Source of the DNA: Pseudopedobacter sp039918235
GTDB lineage: Bacteria > Bacteroidota > Bacteroidia > Sphingobacteriales > Sphingobacteriaceae
Direction of reading: 5' to 3'
DNA length: 64,000 bases
Assembly: GCA_039918235.1 (NCBI GenBank)
Contig: JBDSHZ010000062.1
Location: forward strand, 14,047-78,046
Made by a program: the position numbers and the translations under genes. Positions 7,528-16,212 of the stretch are shown in pieces; the first letter of the stretch is position 1, and the number at the start of each line of letters is the position of its first letter. The notes under the pieces are model-generated. The model saw only the letters and a program-made list of their open reading frames with translations. It was not told where the DNA came from and ran no database searches.

Positions 7528-7953
7528 TTAAATTTTATAAGCCTGTCGGGCCAACAGTTTCCATTCTCCTTTTTGGTTAACGAAAACAAGCATAATTCCC
7601 AGTTTCACTTCTCCACTTACTCCACTATCATTTGTTTTTGCAAATAAATTATGCCTTACTATGGCAGTTTTTCCCACCACTTTAATGGTTTGCTGTGTAG
7701 TGTTAATGGATACAAAATCAGACTGATTGCTGACTAAACTATTTACAAATTCCTGTTTATTCTGCAACTTTCCACTTGAATGACCATAACTTAAAGAGTC
7801 TGCAGTAATGTATTCTAAATTAGATTGTACCCCAGTAATTAAAGCTTGTCTGAGGTACTCGGCGGCGGCTTCAACTTTTTTCTCGGCACTTTGTGCAAAA
7901 GAATGTGTACCAATGGCTAAAACGGTAAAGGCTAATACAATTAATTTCTTCAT
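7528..7953 (-). CDS. Secreted NTF2-like (DUF4440-type) protein
   Basis: This 141-residue protein has a signal peptide (KKLIVLAFTVLAIGTHSFAQS) and a single NTF2-like cone fold (residues 25-141) with the DSLSYGHSSGKLQNKQEFV and VVGKTAIVRHNL segments typical of DUF4440. Such domains bind small ligands or act as accessory or immunity-like proteins; no catalytic residues are assignable. It is probably periplasmic and co-transcribed with the DUF1801 gene. Confidence 0.75.
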   Translation of the reverse strand: MKKLIVLAFTVLAIGTHSFAQSAEKKVEAAAEYLRQALITGVQSNLEYITADSLSYGHSSGKLQNKQEFVNSLVSNQSDFVSINTTQQTIKVVGKTAIVRHNLFAKTNDSGVSGEVKLGIMLVFVNQKGEWKLLARQAYKI

Positions 7954-8063
7954 AATAATTTAATTTAGGATGCTCTAATTTATTGAATTTAGGTTAAAAA
8001 AAGCTGTTTTCGTTTTAAATTTAATTCAACACTATATATACTGAACGTATATTTCAATTTAAT

Positions 8064-8071
8064 TATCTTTG
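8064..8071 (+). promoter_or_regulatory. Promoter -7 element before the aminotransferase gene
   Basis: TATCTTTG matches TAnnTTTG exactly. It overlaps an in-frame TTG at 8069, which argues that translation starts further down at the ATG codons 8087 or 8093. Confidence 0.6.
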
Positions 8072-8086
8072 CGCCATCAAATAAAT

Positions 8087-9346
8087 ATGAACATGAAAGT
8101 ATCTGTATTAGCACAATCTTTAGAAGGGTCTGAAATAATTAAAATTGCCGGAGAGGTAAATGAGATGAAAGCCAAAGGTATTAATGTAGCCAATTTAACA
8201 ATCGGTGATTTTGATCCTCAGATTTTTCCCATCCCTCAAAAGCTACAGGATAATATAGTGGATGCTTATGCTGCTAAACAAACCAATTACCCTCCTGCTG
8301 ATGGCGTTTTGGCTTTAAGAGAAAGTGTTTCCGGATTTTTAAAAGACCGCTTAAACTTAAATTATAGTACCTCAGAAATATTAATTTCTGGCGGTTCACG
8401 TCCATTGATTTATGCAACTTACTTAACCTTCCTTGATAAAGGAGATAAAGTAATTTATCCTGCTCCATCTTGGAACAATAACCATTATGTACATTTATTA
8501 AGTGCCTATGGAATAGCTGTGCCTACTTTGCCAGAGAATAATTTTATGCCTTCTGGTGCTGATTTAAAACCTTTTTTAAAGGGAGCAACACTTTTAGCAC
8601 TATGTTCTCCCTTAAACCCAACTGGCACCATGTTCTCTGCCGAGGGATTAAAAGAAATCTGCGAATTGGTATTGGCAGAAAACAAAACTAGAGGAGCGGA
8701 TGAAAAACCACTATACATTTTATACGATCAGATTTATTCGCAATTAACTTTTGGTAACCATCAGCATGTAGATCCAGTAACATTGGTTCCAGCAATGCGA
8801 GATTATACCATTTTTATTGACGGTGGATCTAAATGTTTTGCTGCAACAGGCGTAAGAGTAGGTTGGGGTTTTGGGCCTGCAGCAATTATCAGTAGAATGA
8901 CAGCTGTAGTGGGCCACATGGGCGCTTGGTCTCCAAAAGCAGAACAGGTTGCGACTGCCAAATTTTTAAAAGACACCAATGCTGTAAATAGCTTTTTAGA
9001 AGGTTTTAAAGCAAAAGTAAAAACAAGTTTAGATGCGCTTTATCAAGGATTAATAGGATTAAAAAATGAAGGTTTTGCTATTGAAGCAATCCCGCCAATG
9101 GGAGCCATTTATTTAACCATCAAGATTGATTATGTTGGCAAAACTACTCCTGAAGGAGAATTGTTGGATTCACCTGCTAAATTGAATTTCTATTTGATCA
9201 AAAATGCAAATCTAGCATTGGTACCATTCTCTGCTTTTGGAACAGAAGATATGTGCTGGTACAGGGCTTCTGTTGGCGCCTGCACTACTGAAGATATTTT
9301 AGATAAAATTCCTCAGCTTAAAAAAGCATTGCAACAATTGAAATAA
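8087..9346 (+). CDS. Pyridoxal-phosphate aminotransferase, class I/II
   Basis: A fold-type I aminotransferase of about 419 residues, likely acting on aspartate or another amino acid. Visible features are NLTIGDFDP near the N-terminus, the SGGSRPLIYATYLT cofactor-binding turn, CSPLNPTG (Asn that contacts the cofactor), YDQIYSQL, and IDGGSKCFAATGVRVGWG containing the Schiff-base Lys. The open frame extends upstream to a TTG at 8069, but that lies inside the promoter element, so ATG 8087 (or 8093) is preferred. Substrate specificity is not assigned. Confidence 0.88.
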   Translation: MNMKVSVLAQSLEGSEIIKIAGEVNEMKAKGINVANLTIGDFDPQIFPIPQKLQDNIVDAYAAKQTNYPPADGVLALRESVSGFLKDRLNLNYSTSEILISGGSRPLIYATYLTFLDKGDKVIYPAPSWNNNHYVHLLSAYGIAVPTLPENNFMPSGADLKPFLKGATLLALCSPLNPTGTMFSAEGLKEICELVLAENKTRGADEKPLYILYDQIYSQLTFGNHQHVDPVTLVPAMRDYTIFIDGGSKCFAATGVRVGWGFGPAAIISRMTAVVGHMGAWSPKAEQVATAKFLKDTNAVNSFLEGFKAKVKTSLDALYQGLIGLKNEGFAIEAIPPMGAIYLTIKIDYVGKTTPEGELLDSPAKLNFYLIKNANLALVPFSAFGTEDMCWYRASVGACTTEDILDKIPQLKKALQQLK

Positions 9347-9542
9347 GCTTTTAAAAAACTTACAAAACCTGGTTATTCGTTGAGGATAGCTGGGTTTTTT
9401 ATTTAATATCAAACTGAGCTTTAACTTTCTTCGTGTTCAAGAGCTTTTTCAATTCTATAATCCGACACCAACCATATTAAAACAAAAAAAGCCCTAACCA
9501 TAAGGATAAGGCAAGAATCTCGATTATTTTTAAGTCTAAAGA

Positions 9543-10208
9543 TCAGTGATTGGGTAAAGTAGCTAAAACGGTTACGCCACCTTTTACAGTATCGCCAAGA
9601 GTAACATTTACAATTGAGGTTACTGGTAAAAAAACATCTACTCTAGAACCAAATTTAATAAAGCCAAACTCTTCACTTTGCTCTACTTTATCGCCTTCTT
9701 TTAAATACCAAACAATTCTACGGGCTAAAGCTCCAGCTATTTGTCGGTAAAGCACTAGCATCCCACTTTTATGCTCCACAACGGTTGTAGTTCTTTCATT
9801 TTCTGTAGAAGATTTGGGATCCCAAGCCACTAAATATTTACCAGGATGGTACTTAAAGTATTTCACTATACCGCTGATTGGGTTGCGGTTAACGTGTACA
9901 TTTACCGGCGACATAAAAACAGAAATCTGTAATCTCTTATCCTTTAAAAATTCTCCTTCTTCTGTCTCTTCAATCACCACCACTTTTCCATCAGCAGGGC
10001 AAATGACCTGTCTATCGTGAAAACTTAACTTCCTTGATGGGCTTCTAAAAAACTGAAGGATCGTGATGAATAAAAAGAAGGAAACTACATACCATAACCA
10101 TACAAACCAAGTTACATCTGGGATATAGTAATGAACAATTGCATTGGTGACAAAAACAAATAATATGCACAATGCAATGGAGGTATAGCCTTCTTTATGA
10201 ATAGTCAT
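9543..10208 (-). CDS. psd: Phosphatidylserine decarboxylase
   Basis: This enzyme makes phosphatidylethanolamine from phosphatidylserine. It is the short form (221 residues) with two N-terminal membrane helices and the self-cleavage site FIKFGSRVDVFLP, where cleavage between Gly and Ser produces the pyruvoyl group. Further family segments are ICPADGKVV, VFMSPVNVHVNRNPISG, and the ..RTTTVVEH block. It is the last gene of a minus-strand cluster with cdsA, which makes the CDP-diacylglycerol precursor. Confidence 0.93.
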   Translation of the reverse strand: MTIHKEGYTSIALCILFVFVTNAIVHYYIPDVTWFVWLWYVVSFFLFITILQFFRSPSRKLSFHDRQVICPADGKVVVIEETEEGEFLKDKRLQISVFMSPVNVHVNRNPISGIVKYFKYHPGKYLVAWDPKSSTENERTTTVVEHKSGMLVLYRQIAGALARRIVWYLKEGDKVEQSEEFGFIKFGSRVDVFLPVTSIVNVTLGDTVKGGVTVLATLPNH

Positions 10209-10233
10209 GATAAATATATTTTTTGCGAAACTA

Positions 10234-11037
10234 CTAATAAGTAATCAAATAGAGGTAAACGAAAACAACAGGAGCAGAAAGGAGCAAACCATCAAAACGA
10301 TCAAGCAATCCTCCATGACCGGGTAATATTTTTCCTGAATCTTTAATTTCTATGCTCCTTTTAAACATAGATTCTACTAAATCGCCCATGGTGCCAAAGC
10401 AGGATATAATTAATGCCATTGCCATCCAATGATAGTAAGGATAATCGATAAAATAAATGGAGATGATATAGCCAACCACCATGCTAGTGAAAATCCCTCC
10501 AATAAATCCTTCCCACGATTTTTTTGGCGAATGACGCTCAAATAATCTCCTTTTGCCAAACTTTACGCCAAATAAATAAGCACCGGTATCATTTGCCCAA
10601 AGCATCAGAAAAAAGCCAAGCGCAAGATGAAAATTATATTCTCCAGAAATAAACGCCAAGCTGTGGTAAAATACAAAAGGAACCACAGCATATATCAATC
10701 CTAAAAAAGTATAGGCAATATTGCTAAATGGCAAAGCTGATTTTTTATACAGCTCCCTAATAAAAATACCAAAAAACAGCGGAATATTAATCAAGAGCCA
10801 TTTGGGTTCAAAAGAAATAAAATACCTGCCTGCTACAGAAGCAAAAATAATAAGGGCTGCAACGTAAGCTATCAGTCGGTGTGGTCTTAAGCCAGTGGTT
10901 TTTACCAGTGTAAAAAACTCAATTAAACAAACCAAACTTAGGAAAATATAAAATCCGGTAAAAACAAAAGGTCCGGTAAGCAGGGATGCCAGCATCACCA
11001 ATACAAACACAAAACCGGTAATTGCCCTTGTTTTCAT
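10234..11037 (-). CDS. cdsA: Phosphatidate cytidylyltransferase
   Basis: This integral membrane enzyme produces CDP-diacylglycerol from phosphatidate and CTP. The 267-residue protein is made of about seven or eight helices and carries the family signature near the C-terminus: SMFKRSIEIKDSGKILPGHGG and then LLDRFDGLL. A second conserved block is NDTGAYLFGVKFGKRRLFE followed by SPKKSWEG. Its start overlaps the stop of the DUF2007 gene by one base (TAATG), indicating translational coupling; psd follows 25 bases downstream. Confidence 0.95.
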   Translation of the reverse strand: MKTRAITGFVFVLVMLASLLTGPFVFTGFYIFLSLVCLIEFFTLVKTTGLRPHRLIAYVAALIIFASVAGRYFISFEPKWLLINIPLFFGIFIRELYKKSALPFSNIAYTFLGLIYAVVPFVFYHSLAFISGEYNFHLALGFFLMLWANDTGAYLFGVKFGKRRLFERHSPKKSWEGFIGGIFTSMVVGYIISIYFIDYPYYHWMAMALIISCFGTMGDLVESMFKRSIEIKDSGKILPGHGGLLDRFDGLLLSAPVVFVYLYLITY

Positions 11038-11240
11038 TACAAATCGTTTTGTAAAATAATCTCCAATGCTTTCTGAAAATCTTTTTGTTGGATATGGACT
11101 TCTACCTCTCCAAATTTATACGAAGAATCCTGTTTGTTCATAATTACCGCCTCTATTTCATGGTCTATTAAAACCTGTTTTACGATTTCTGATTTAAAGA
11201 ATTGGTTGGAGGTATAAATTTTAACCCAGCTATCATTCAT
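11037..11240 (-). CDS. DUF2007 small protein (putative signal-transducing protein family)
   Basis: The 67-residue protein matches DUF2007: WVKIYTSNQFFKSEIVKQVLIDHEIEAVIMNKQDSSY... and a C-terminal helix KALEIIL, a ferredoxin-like fold similar to PII/GlnB-type small domains. It is cytoplasmic and its ligand is not known. It overlaps the end of the CPBP protease gene by eight bases and the cdsA start by one base, so the three are one transcription unit. Confidence 0.82.
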   Translation of the reverse strand: MNDSWVKIYTSNQFFKSEIVKQVLIDHEIEAVIMNKQDSSYKFGEVEVHIQQKDFQKALEIILQNDL

Positions 11241-12165
11241 AAATATTCTGTAATTGTTTTTCTTTTGCCTTTTTAAAAAATAAGATCAGTAAAGCTACAG
11301 TAAATATTGTACTGATGGTATAACCCATCCATTCAAAAGTGGTGCCTTGGTCTAATTCATCTAAACTTTTACCTTGCTTCTGCATAATGTAAGCCATTAC
11401 TACAGCCGTACCATTATTTAAAAAATGCCCTAAAATAGCCAGCCAGATGTTTTTTCCATACACTAAAAGATATCCGAAAAGGGCCCCTAAAAACATCCTT
11501 GGGAAAAACCCATAAAACTGCATGTGAATAGAACTGAAAATAATTGCGGTTACCCAAATGGCTGCGTGATGGTTTTTAAACCATTGCCCTAAAATATTCT
11601 GTATTCCTCCTCTAAAAAACAATTCTTCACCTATTGCAGGAATAATAGCAATCATGACTAAATTAATGGTTAAATCTCCCAAACCTTTCATGGCCAATAG
11701 TTTTTTGGTGAGTTCTGCAGCCTGTTTCTCACTATTTTTCATCCATATTTCCACACTTTTTAAAGCATCAGGCAAACTCATTTTTTGATTTAACACCGTA
11801 ATGTATTCTAACAATGGATTAGAAAAAAACATTATTGCGACAACCAAAATCAGCAAATATATGTGTACTGGCTGATCAAAATAATAATAGGACTTAGGCT
11901 TTACTTCATTAAGATAAGCAAAGGCAATTGGCCCAGCGATAAACATCCCAATGGAACTGCTAATTTGAACATACCTCAAAAAATTAAGGCTCATCATGGC
12001 TGGATCACCTGCAGTCAAGGCAGTTAATGATGCGTTAGGATCTGTAAAAAACCAAAATAACCCACCTAAAATGGTAAAAACTATGGCTCCAATAAATGCC
12101 ATGAGCACCAAAAATATCAATTGAACTGCCGGATGGTAAGCTGTTGACTTTTGCATGTCAATCAT
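11233..12165 (-). CDS. CPBP-family intramembrane glutamic protease
   Basis: This 310-residue protein has about eight membrane helices. It carries the CPBP (Rce1-like, CAAX protease/bacteriocin-processing) motifs: EE-x3-R in IGEELFFRGGIQN, a later His in FSSIHMQFYGF, and a third block H-x3-N in LGHFLNNG. In bacteria these proteases are linked to bacteriocin self-immunity or regulated membrane proteolysis; the target is unknown. It heads the minus-strand cluster ending in psd. A second ATG nine bases downstream is an equally possible start. Confidence 0.87.
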   Translation of the reverse strand: MIDMQKSTAYHPAVQLIFLVLMAFIGAIVFTILGGLFWFFTDPNASLTALTAGDPAMMSLNFLRYVQISSSIGMFIAGPIAFAYLNEVKPKSYYYFDQPVHIYLLILVVAIMFFSNPLLEYITVLNQKMSLPDALKSVEIWMKNSEKQAAELTKKLLAMKGLGDLTINLVMIAIIPAIGEELFFRGGIQNILGQWFKNHHAAIWVTAIIFSSIHMQFYGFFPRMFLGALFGYLLVYGKNIWLAILGHFLNNGTAVVMAYIMQKQGKSLDELDQGTTFEWMGYTISTIFTVALLILFFKKAKEKQLQNIYE

Positions 12166-12181
12166 AATAAATACTATTTCG

Positions 12182-12189
12182 TAAATTTG
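12182..12189 (+). promoter_or_regulatory. Promoter -7 element before dusB
   Basis: TAAATTTG matches TAnnTTTG and lies 27 bases before the dusB ATG, in the divergent region shared with the CPBP protease gene. Confidence 0.5.
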
Positions 12190-12216
12190 CGGTTAAATTA
12201 AGGAATAGATTTTTGA

Positions 12217-13209
12217 ATGTCGGTTAAAATCGGAAATATTGATCTGGGAGAATTCCCACTTTTGCTTGCTCCCATGGAGGATGTAAGTGATCCGCCTTTT
12301 CGTTTTGTTTGTAAGCAAAACGGGGTAGACATGATGTATACTGAATTCATCTCCTCAGAAGGATTGATTAGGGATGCCGCTAAAAGCCGTCAAAAGCTTG
12401 ATATTTTCGAATATGAAAGACCAATAGGCATTCAGATTTTTGGTTCAGAGATTGACCACATGCGTCAGGCCTCTGAAATTTCATCATTGGCCAATCCAGA
12501 TTTAATTGATATTAACTATGGTTGCCCTGTGAAAAATGTAGCCTGCAAAGGTGCAGGTGCAAGTTTATTGCAGGATATTGATAAAATGGTGGAAATGACT
12601 GCCGCAGTTGTGAAAGCAACGCATCTCCCGGTAACGGTAAAAACCCGATTAGGTTGGGATGATCACACCAAAAATGTTTACGAAGTGGCCGAGCGTCTTC
12701 AGGATGTAGGGATTAAAGCTTTAACCATACACGGAAGAACGCGTTCCCAAATGTATAAAGGTGTAGCAGATTGGTCGTTGATAAAAGAAATTAAGAGAAA
12801 TCCCAGGATAAAAATCCCGATTTTTGGAAATGGAGATATAGATTCTCCAGAAAAAGCGGCCAATTGGCGGTTGGAGTATGAAGTTGATGGGATCATGATT
12901 GGAAGGGCCTCCATTGGTTATCCTTGGATATTTAGAGAAATCAAACACTTTTTTGAAACCGGAACACATTTAGCCGGACCAACTCTGCAGGAAAGAATAG
13001 ATACCTGTAGTATCCATCTGAAAAAATCAATAGAGTGGAAAGGTCCTAAAACTGGGATTTTTGAAATGAGGAGGCATTATGCTAACTATTTTAAAGGAAT
13101 CCCAAATTTTAAAGAATACCGCATGAAACTGGTTTCCTTAAATTATGTAGAAGAAATTGAAGATGTTTTAAATGACATTGGAAATAAATTTGAGATAGAA
13201 ATGGCTTAA
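12217..13209 (+). CDS. dusB: tRNA-dihydrouridine synthase, DusB type
   Basis: This FMN-dependent enzyme reduces uridines in the D loop of tRNA. The TIM-barrel features are all present: LLAPMEDVSDPPFR, MMYTEFISSEGL, INYGCPVKNVACKGAGASLL with the catalytic Cys, PVTVKTRLGWDD, LTIHGRTRSQMYKG, and IFGNGDI then GIMIGRASIGYPWIFREI. The 330-residue length is typical. The gene is divergent from the CPBP protease and precedes apaG by about 50 bases. Confidence 0.94.
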   Translation: MSVKIGNIDLGEFPLLLAPMEDVSDPPFRFVCKQNGVDMMYTEFISSEGLIRDAAKSRQKLDIFEYERPIGIQIFGSEIDHMRQASEISSLANPDLIDINYGCPVKNVACKGAGASLLQDIDKMVEMTAAVVKATHLPVTVKTRLGWDDHTKNVYEVAERLQDVGIKALTIHGRTRSQMYKGVADWSLIKEIKRNPRIKIPIFGNGDIDSPEKAANWRLEYEVDGIMIGRASIGYPWIFREIKHFFETGTHLAGPTLQERIDTCSIHLKKSIEWKGPKTGIFEMRRHYANYFKGIPNFKEYRMKLVSLNYVEEIEDVLNDIGNKFEIEMA

Positions 13210-13260
13210 TTTTTGGGATTTTAAAAATAATCTGATAAATTATAGCAAAATTGAAAAACT

Positions 13261-13647
13261 ATGGTTGCAAAAATAACTGAAGGGGTTAAAGTTTCTGTAG
13301 AAACAACCTATCAGCCTGAGTATTCTAATCCGGCTAACGAACATTTTATGTTTGCCTATAAAATTCAAATAGAGAATTTAAGTGATTATAGTGTGCAATT
13401 AATGCGTCGCCATTGGAATATCTTTGATTCTAACGGTACCAAAAGAGAAGTAGAGGGCGAAGGCGTGGTTGGTTTGCAACCTGTTTTAGAACCAGGGCAA
13501 CATCACGAGTATGTTTCTGGCTGTAACCTTAAAACAGATATGGGCAGTATGGAGGGTACTTATCAGATGAAACGTTTGGTAGATAACGAATGGTTTGATG
13601 TTAAAATCCCGAAATTTGCCTTAATTGCTCCATTTAAGCTGAATTAA
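13261..13647 (+). CDS. apaG: ApaG domain protein
   Basis: The 128-residue protein is a single fibronectin-like ApaG domain: ITEGVKVSVETTYQPEYS, FAYKIQIENLSDYSVQLMRRHW, EVEGEGVVGLQPVLEPGQHHEY, and GSMEGTYQM. ApaG has been linked to Co2+/Mg2+ resistance in enterics, but its biochemical role is not settled. It is cytoplasmic. It ends at a strong bidirectional terminator shared with the zinc peptidase gene. Confidence 0.93.
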   Translation: MVAKITEGVKVSVETTYQPEYSNPANEHFMFAYKIQIENLSDYSVQLMRRHWNIFDSNGTKREVEGEGVVGLQPVLEPGQHHEYVSGCNLKTDMGSMEGTYQMKRLVDNEWFDVKIPKFALIAPFKLN

Positions 13648-13671
13648 AAATTATATAAATTAAGCCATAAA

Positions 13672-13709
13672 AAAGCCTCCAAATAAATTATTTGGAGGCT
13701 TTCTTTTTT
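13672..13709. terminator. Bidirectional terminator between apaG and the zinc peptidase gene
   Basis: Perfect 15-bp arms (13672-13686 and 13688-13702) with a single central base, T-rich on the right and A-rich on the left. It can end both convergent transcripts. Confidence 0.9.
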
Positions 13710-13728
13710 AGTGAAAATAGAAATGAAG

Positions 13729-14418
13729 TTAATTCCTTCTACCACCAAATAACATAGAACCATAGTAAAGCAATAAAGCCAATGATGATAAAGCTGCAAC
13801 TACATATGTCATGGCTGCCCACCAAAGTGCATCTTTTGCCTGATCATTTTCTGCACTGGTTTGCATAATGCCTCTATTGGTTTGTAACCAAGCTAAAGCT
13901 CTTCTGCTGGCATCAAACTCTACAGGTAAAGTAATAAAACTGAACAGTGTCACCAGAGCTAAAGCACAAACTCCAACGGCTAGTACAATGTAGTTTCCTG
14001 AAAAAACCAACAACATTACGCCAATGAACAGCGCAAATTGAGTGATTTTTGAAGCCACATTTACTACAGGAACTACTGCTGATCTAAACTGCAACCAAGT
14101 ATAAGCTTTGGCATGTTGTACGGCATGTCCGCACTCATGTGCCGCTACTGCAGCAGCGGCAATGCTTCTCCCATGGTAAACATCCGGTGAAAGGTTAACG
14201 GTTTGGTTTGCCGGATTGTAATGATCTGTTAGCTGCCCTTGAACCGAAATAATCTCTACATCGTAAATCCCATTGTCATTTAACATCTTCTTCGCAATTT
14301 CAGCACCGCTTAAACCAGAACTGAGCGCAATCTCTGAGTATTTTTTAAACTTACTTTTAAAACGCCATTGAACAATCATGCTCACAACTGTGATGGCTAT
14401 CAATATGAATAATCCCAT
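13729..14418 (-). CDS. YugP-family membrane zinc metallopeptidase
   Basis: This 229-residue protein begins with a membrane helix, contains the zinc-protease motif HECGH within AAAVAAHECGHAVQHAKAY, and has three more hydrophobic helices afterwards. The NLSPDVYHGRSIAA and LPVEFDASRRALAWL segments are typical of the neutral zinc metallopeptidase family 2 (YugP). The catalytic site faces the cytoplasm or membrane interface; the natural substrate is unknown. Confidence 0.9.
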   Translation of the reverse strand: MGLFILIAITVVSMIVQWRFKSKFKKYSEIALSSGLSGAEIAKKMLNDNGIYDVEIISVQGQLTDHYNPANQTVNLSPDVYHGRSIAAAAVAAHECGHAVQHAKAYTWLQFRSAVVPVVNVASKITQFALFIGVMLLVFSGNYIVLAVGVCALALVTLFSFITLPVEFDASRRALAWLQTNRGIMQTSAENDQAKDALWWAAMTYVVAALSSLALLLYYGSMLFGGRRN

Positions 14419-14502
14419 TTTCTTTTATTTTATAATTGAATATAATGATACTCAAAAAGTATTCCTTTAAAAAATAGGATTCAAAAATTTTACTTTTAAA
14501 AG

Positions 14503-14778
14503 ATGTCAGCAATCTCTTTTTCTTATTTGGAACGAAAAACTTTTTTGAATAATTACGATGTCATCATCATAGGGAGTGGAATTGTAAGTTTAAATACTGC
14601 TTTAGGATATTGATGGAAGGGTACTTTTAGGCAGAGGTAGAAATTTAAATTTTAAAGGAGAAGAAATTTTTGAATTGTAAACAAGTGAGGAAATTCAAAA
14701 CGCTTTAGAAAATTTGTTATCAGAAGTAATATTACCTCAACAAAAAGTAAAAATAGCCTACCGCTGAAGCGGAATTAT
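14503..14778 (+). pseudogene. Remnant of an FAD-dependent (DAO-family) oxidoreductase
   Basis: The first 36 codons from ATG 14503 read SFSYLERKTFLNNYDVIIIGSG...NTALGY, an N-terminal FAD-binding beta-alpha-beta unit, and then meet TGA at 14611. The next stretch, in a different frame, reads DGRVLLGRGRNLNFKGEE, stop, TSEEIQNALENLLSEVIL, KVKIAYR, stop, SGII: this is the C-terminal part of the same kind of enzyme. The middle (roughly 250 residues) is deleted and at least three stops are present. The gene is dead. It fills the 400-base gap between the zinc peptidase and the DUF4097 operon. Confidence 0.8.
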
Positions 14779-14817
14779 AAAAAAAATCTGCTGACCCAAA
14801 AATACGATCAGCAGATT
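14777..14817 (-). terminator. Terminator of the ECF sigma/DUF4097 operon
   Basis: On the minus strand the 10-bp stem AATCTGCTGA/TCAGCAGATT (14785-14817) is followed by a run of eight to nine T. It lies just after the DUF4097 stop codon. Confidence 0.88.
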
Positions 14818-14832
14818 CACTCGTATTTAGGT

Positions 14833-16212
14833 TTAGTTAAATTTTACACCTCCGTAATTAGATCTGATTACAATATTGCCAGATGGAGATTTCCCATAAT
14901 AACCTTTATAGTTTTTGGTTGAGTTCAAACCTTTTGCATCATCAGCAGGTGATTTGCTGGTTATTGTTACCTGATTATCATCATATTTAAATCCTGCATA
15001 TGTAGTAGTGACATCAAAATTAAAGGCTTGTGTTGGGTTAAAATCCAAATTAACACTAGAATAGTTTGAATTGATATTCAACGAAGTAAAGTCCTTATCA
15101 AAAGAAGCTATTTTAAATCCTCCGGAATAATTCATTCTTATGGTAGCGCTACCGCTCAGTTTACCTAAATCTGTTCCGCAGTAATTTAAATTGGCATTTA
15201 TATTTTTTGAATTGGCAACTTTAATACCTCCGTAATTTGCATTAAATGTTGCATCCTCTACACCCTCAAATTTTAGCTGACCGTAGTTAGATTTCACATT
15301 GGTTTTTCCACTTAATTTCCCTGCGCTAAAGTCTCCATAGTTCATATTGATGGTTACATCACCACTCATATCTGGAATAATGGTATTGGTATAATTGGTT
15401 TTAAGATTTATGGCATTTTTAGCCGGCATATATACGGTATAATAAATTTCTACTTTCTTCTTATCATTGTTTCCTCCTCCCCAGAAACTCACAGTTAACC
15501 AATTGCTGCTTTTACTACGCGGTTCTATATTGGTTTTAAAAGAGATTTGATTTCCAATTTTAGAATTACTAATGGTAACCCCCTCTAATAATTCTTGCGC
15601 ATCTTGCTCATCGTTAGCATAAGCTCTCACTTCTACATCAACTTTAATTTCGCTTTTGTTCCAGGTGTTTACCTCTATTTTTCCGTAATTGTTAGTGATA
15701 GATAAAATATCATCCGCATTAACGGAATAGGATTTAGATAGTTTTTTTATTTTCTCTATTGCATTTTCTGAAGTTGATCCTAATTCCCAACCGTTACTAA
15801 GATTAACATCAATAAGAGGCCCAATTTCAGGCATTGCCGGAAAAGCTGGAATGGAAGGAAATTCAGGGATTTCGGGGATTTTAAAATCTTTTAACTTCAC
15901 CGTAATTACCTTTATCTTTTTATCGAATTCAACCGAGGCTAAATCCAAGTTTTTCATTTTTTCATCAAAACCTTCAAAAGATTTCTCTAATTTTTTACCC
16001 CACTCCTGCCATTTCTTGTCATCAAAGTTCTTCTTGAAGTTCTCTCCCCATTCCTGCCATTTTCCTTCGTCAAATTTTGGAGGCATTGGCGGTTCTGGCA
16101 AAGCTTGTGGTTCTGTTGATGGCAATGGCACTTCCTGTGCGTTAGCCAACATTGAACTTTCTAATACAGCAGTAATAAGTAATGTGTAAACGGTTTTATA
16201 TAAGTGTTTCAT
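14833..16212 (-). CDS. Exported DUF4097-type beta-solenoid protein
   Basis: The 459-residue protein has a signal peptide ending near ANA-QE. Residues 40-90 hold a two-fold amphipathic repeat built on KWQEWG..., and residues 95-125 are rich in P-E-I-P. From about residue 165 a right-handed beta-solenoid-like domain repeats N-Y-G/S/T every 20 or so residues (NYGKIEV, NYTNTII, NYGDFSA, NYGQLKF, NYGGIKV, NYCGTDL, NYSGGFK, NYSSVNL, TYAGFKY, NYGGVKF). It is the last gene of an ECF sigma operon and probably the envelope output or sensor of that system. It overlaps the anti-sigma gene by 17 bases. Confidence 0.78.
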   Translation of the reverse strand: MKHLYKTVYTLLITAVLESSMLANAQEVPLPSTEPQALPEPPMPPKFDEGKWQEWGENFKKNFDDKKWQEWGKKLEKSFEGFDEKMKNLDLASVEFDKKIKVITVKLKDFKIPEIPEFPSIPAFPAMPEIGPLIDVNLSNGWELGSTSENAIEKIKKLSKSYSVNADDILSITNNYGKIEVNTWNKSEIKVDVEVRAYANDEQDAQELLEGVTISNSKIGNQISFKTNIEPRSKSSNWLTVSFWGGGNNDKKKVEIYYTVYMPAKNAINLKTNYTNTIIPDMSGDVTINMNYGDFSAGKLSGKTNVKSNYGQLKFEGVEDATFNANYGGIKVANSKNINANLNYCGTDLGKLSGSATIRMNYSGGFKIASFDKDFTSLNINSNYSSVNLDFNPTQAFNFDVTTTYAGFKYDDNQVTITSKSPADDAKGLNSTKNYKGYYGKSPSGNIVIRSNYGGVKFN

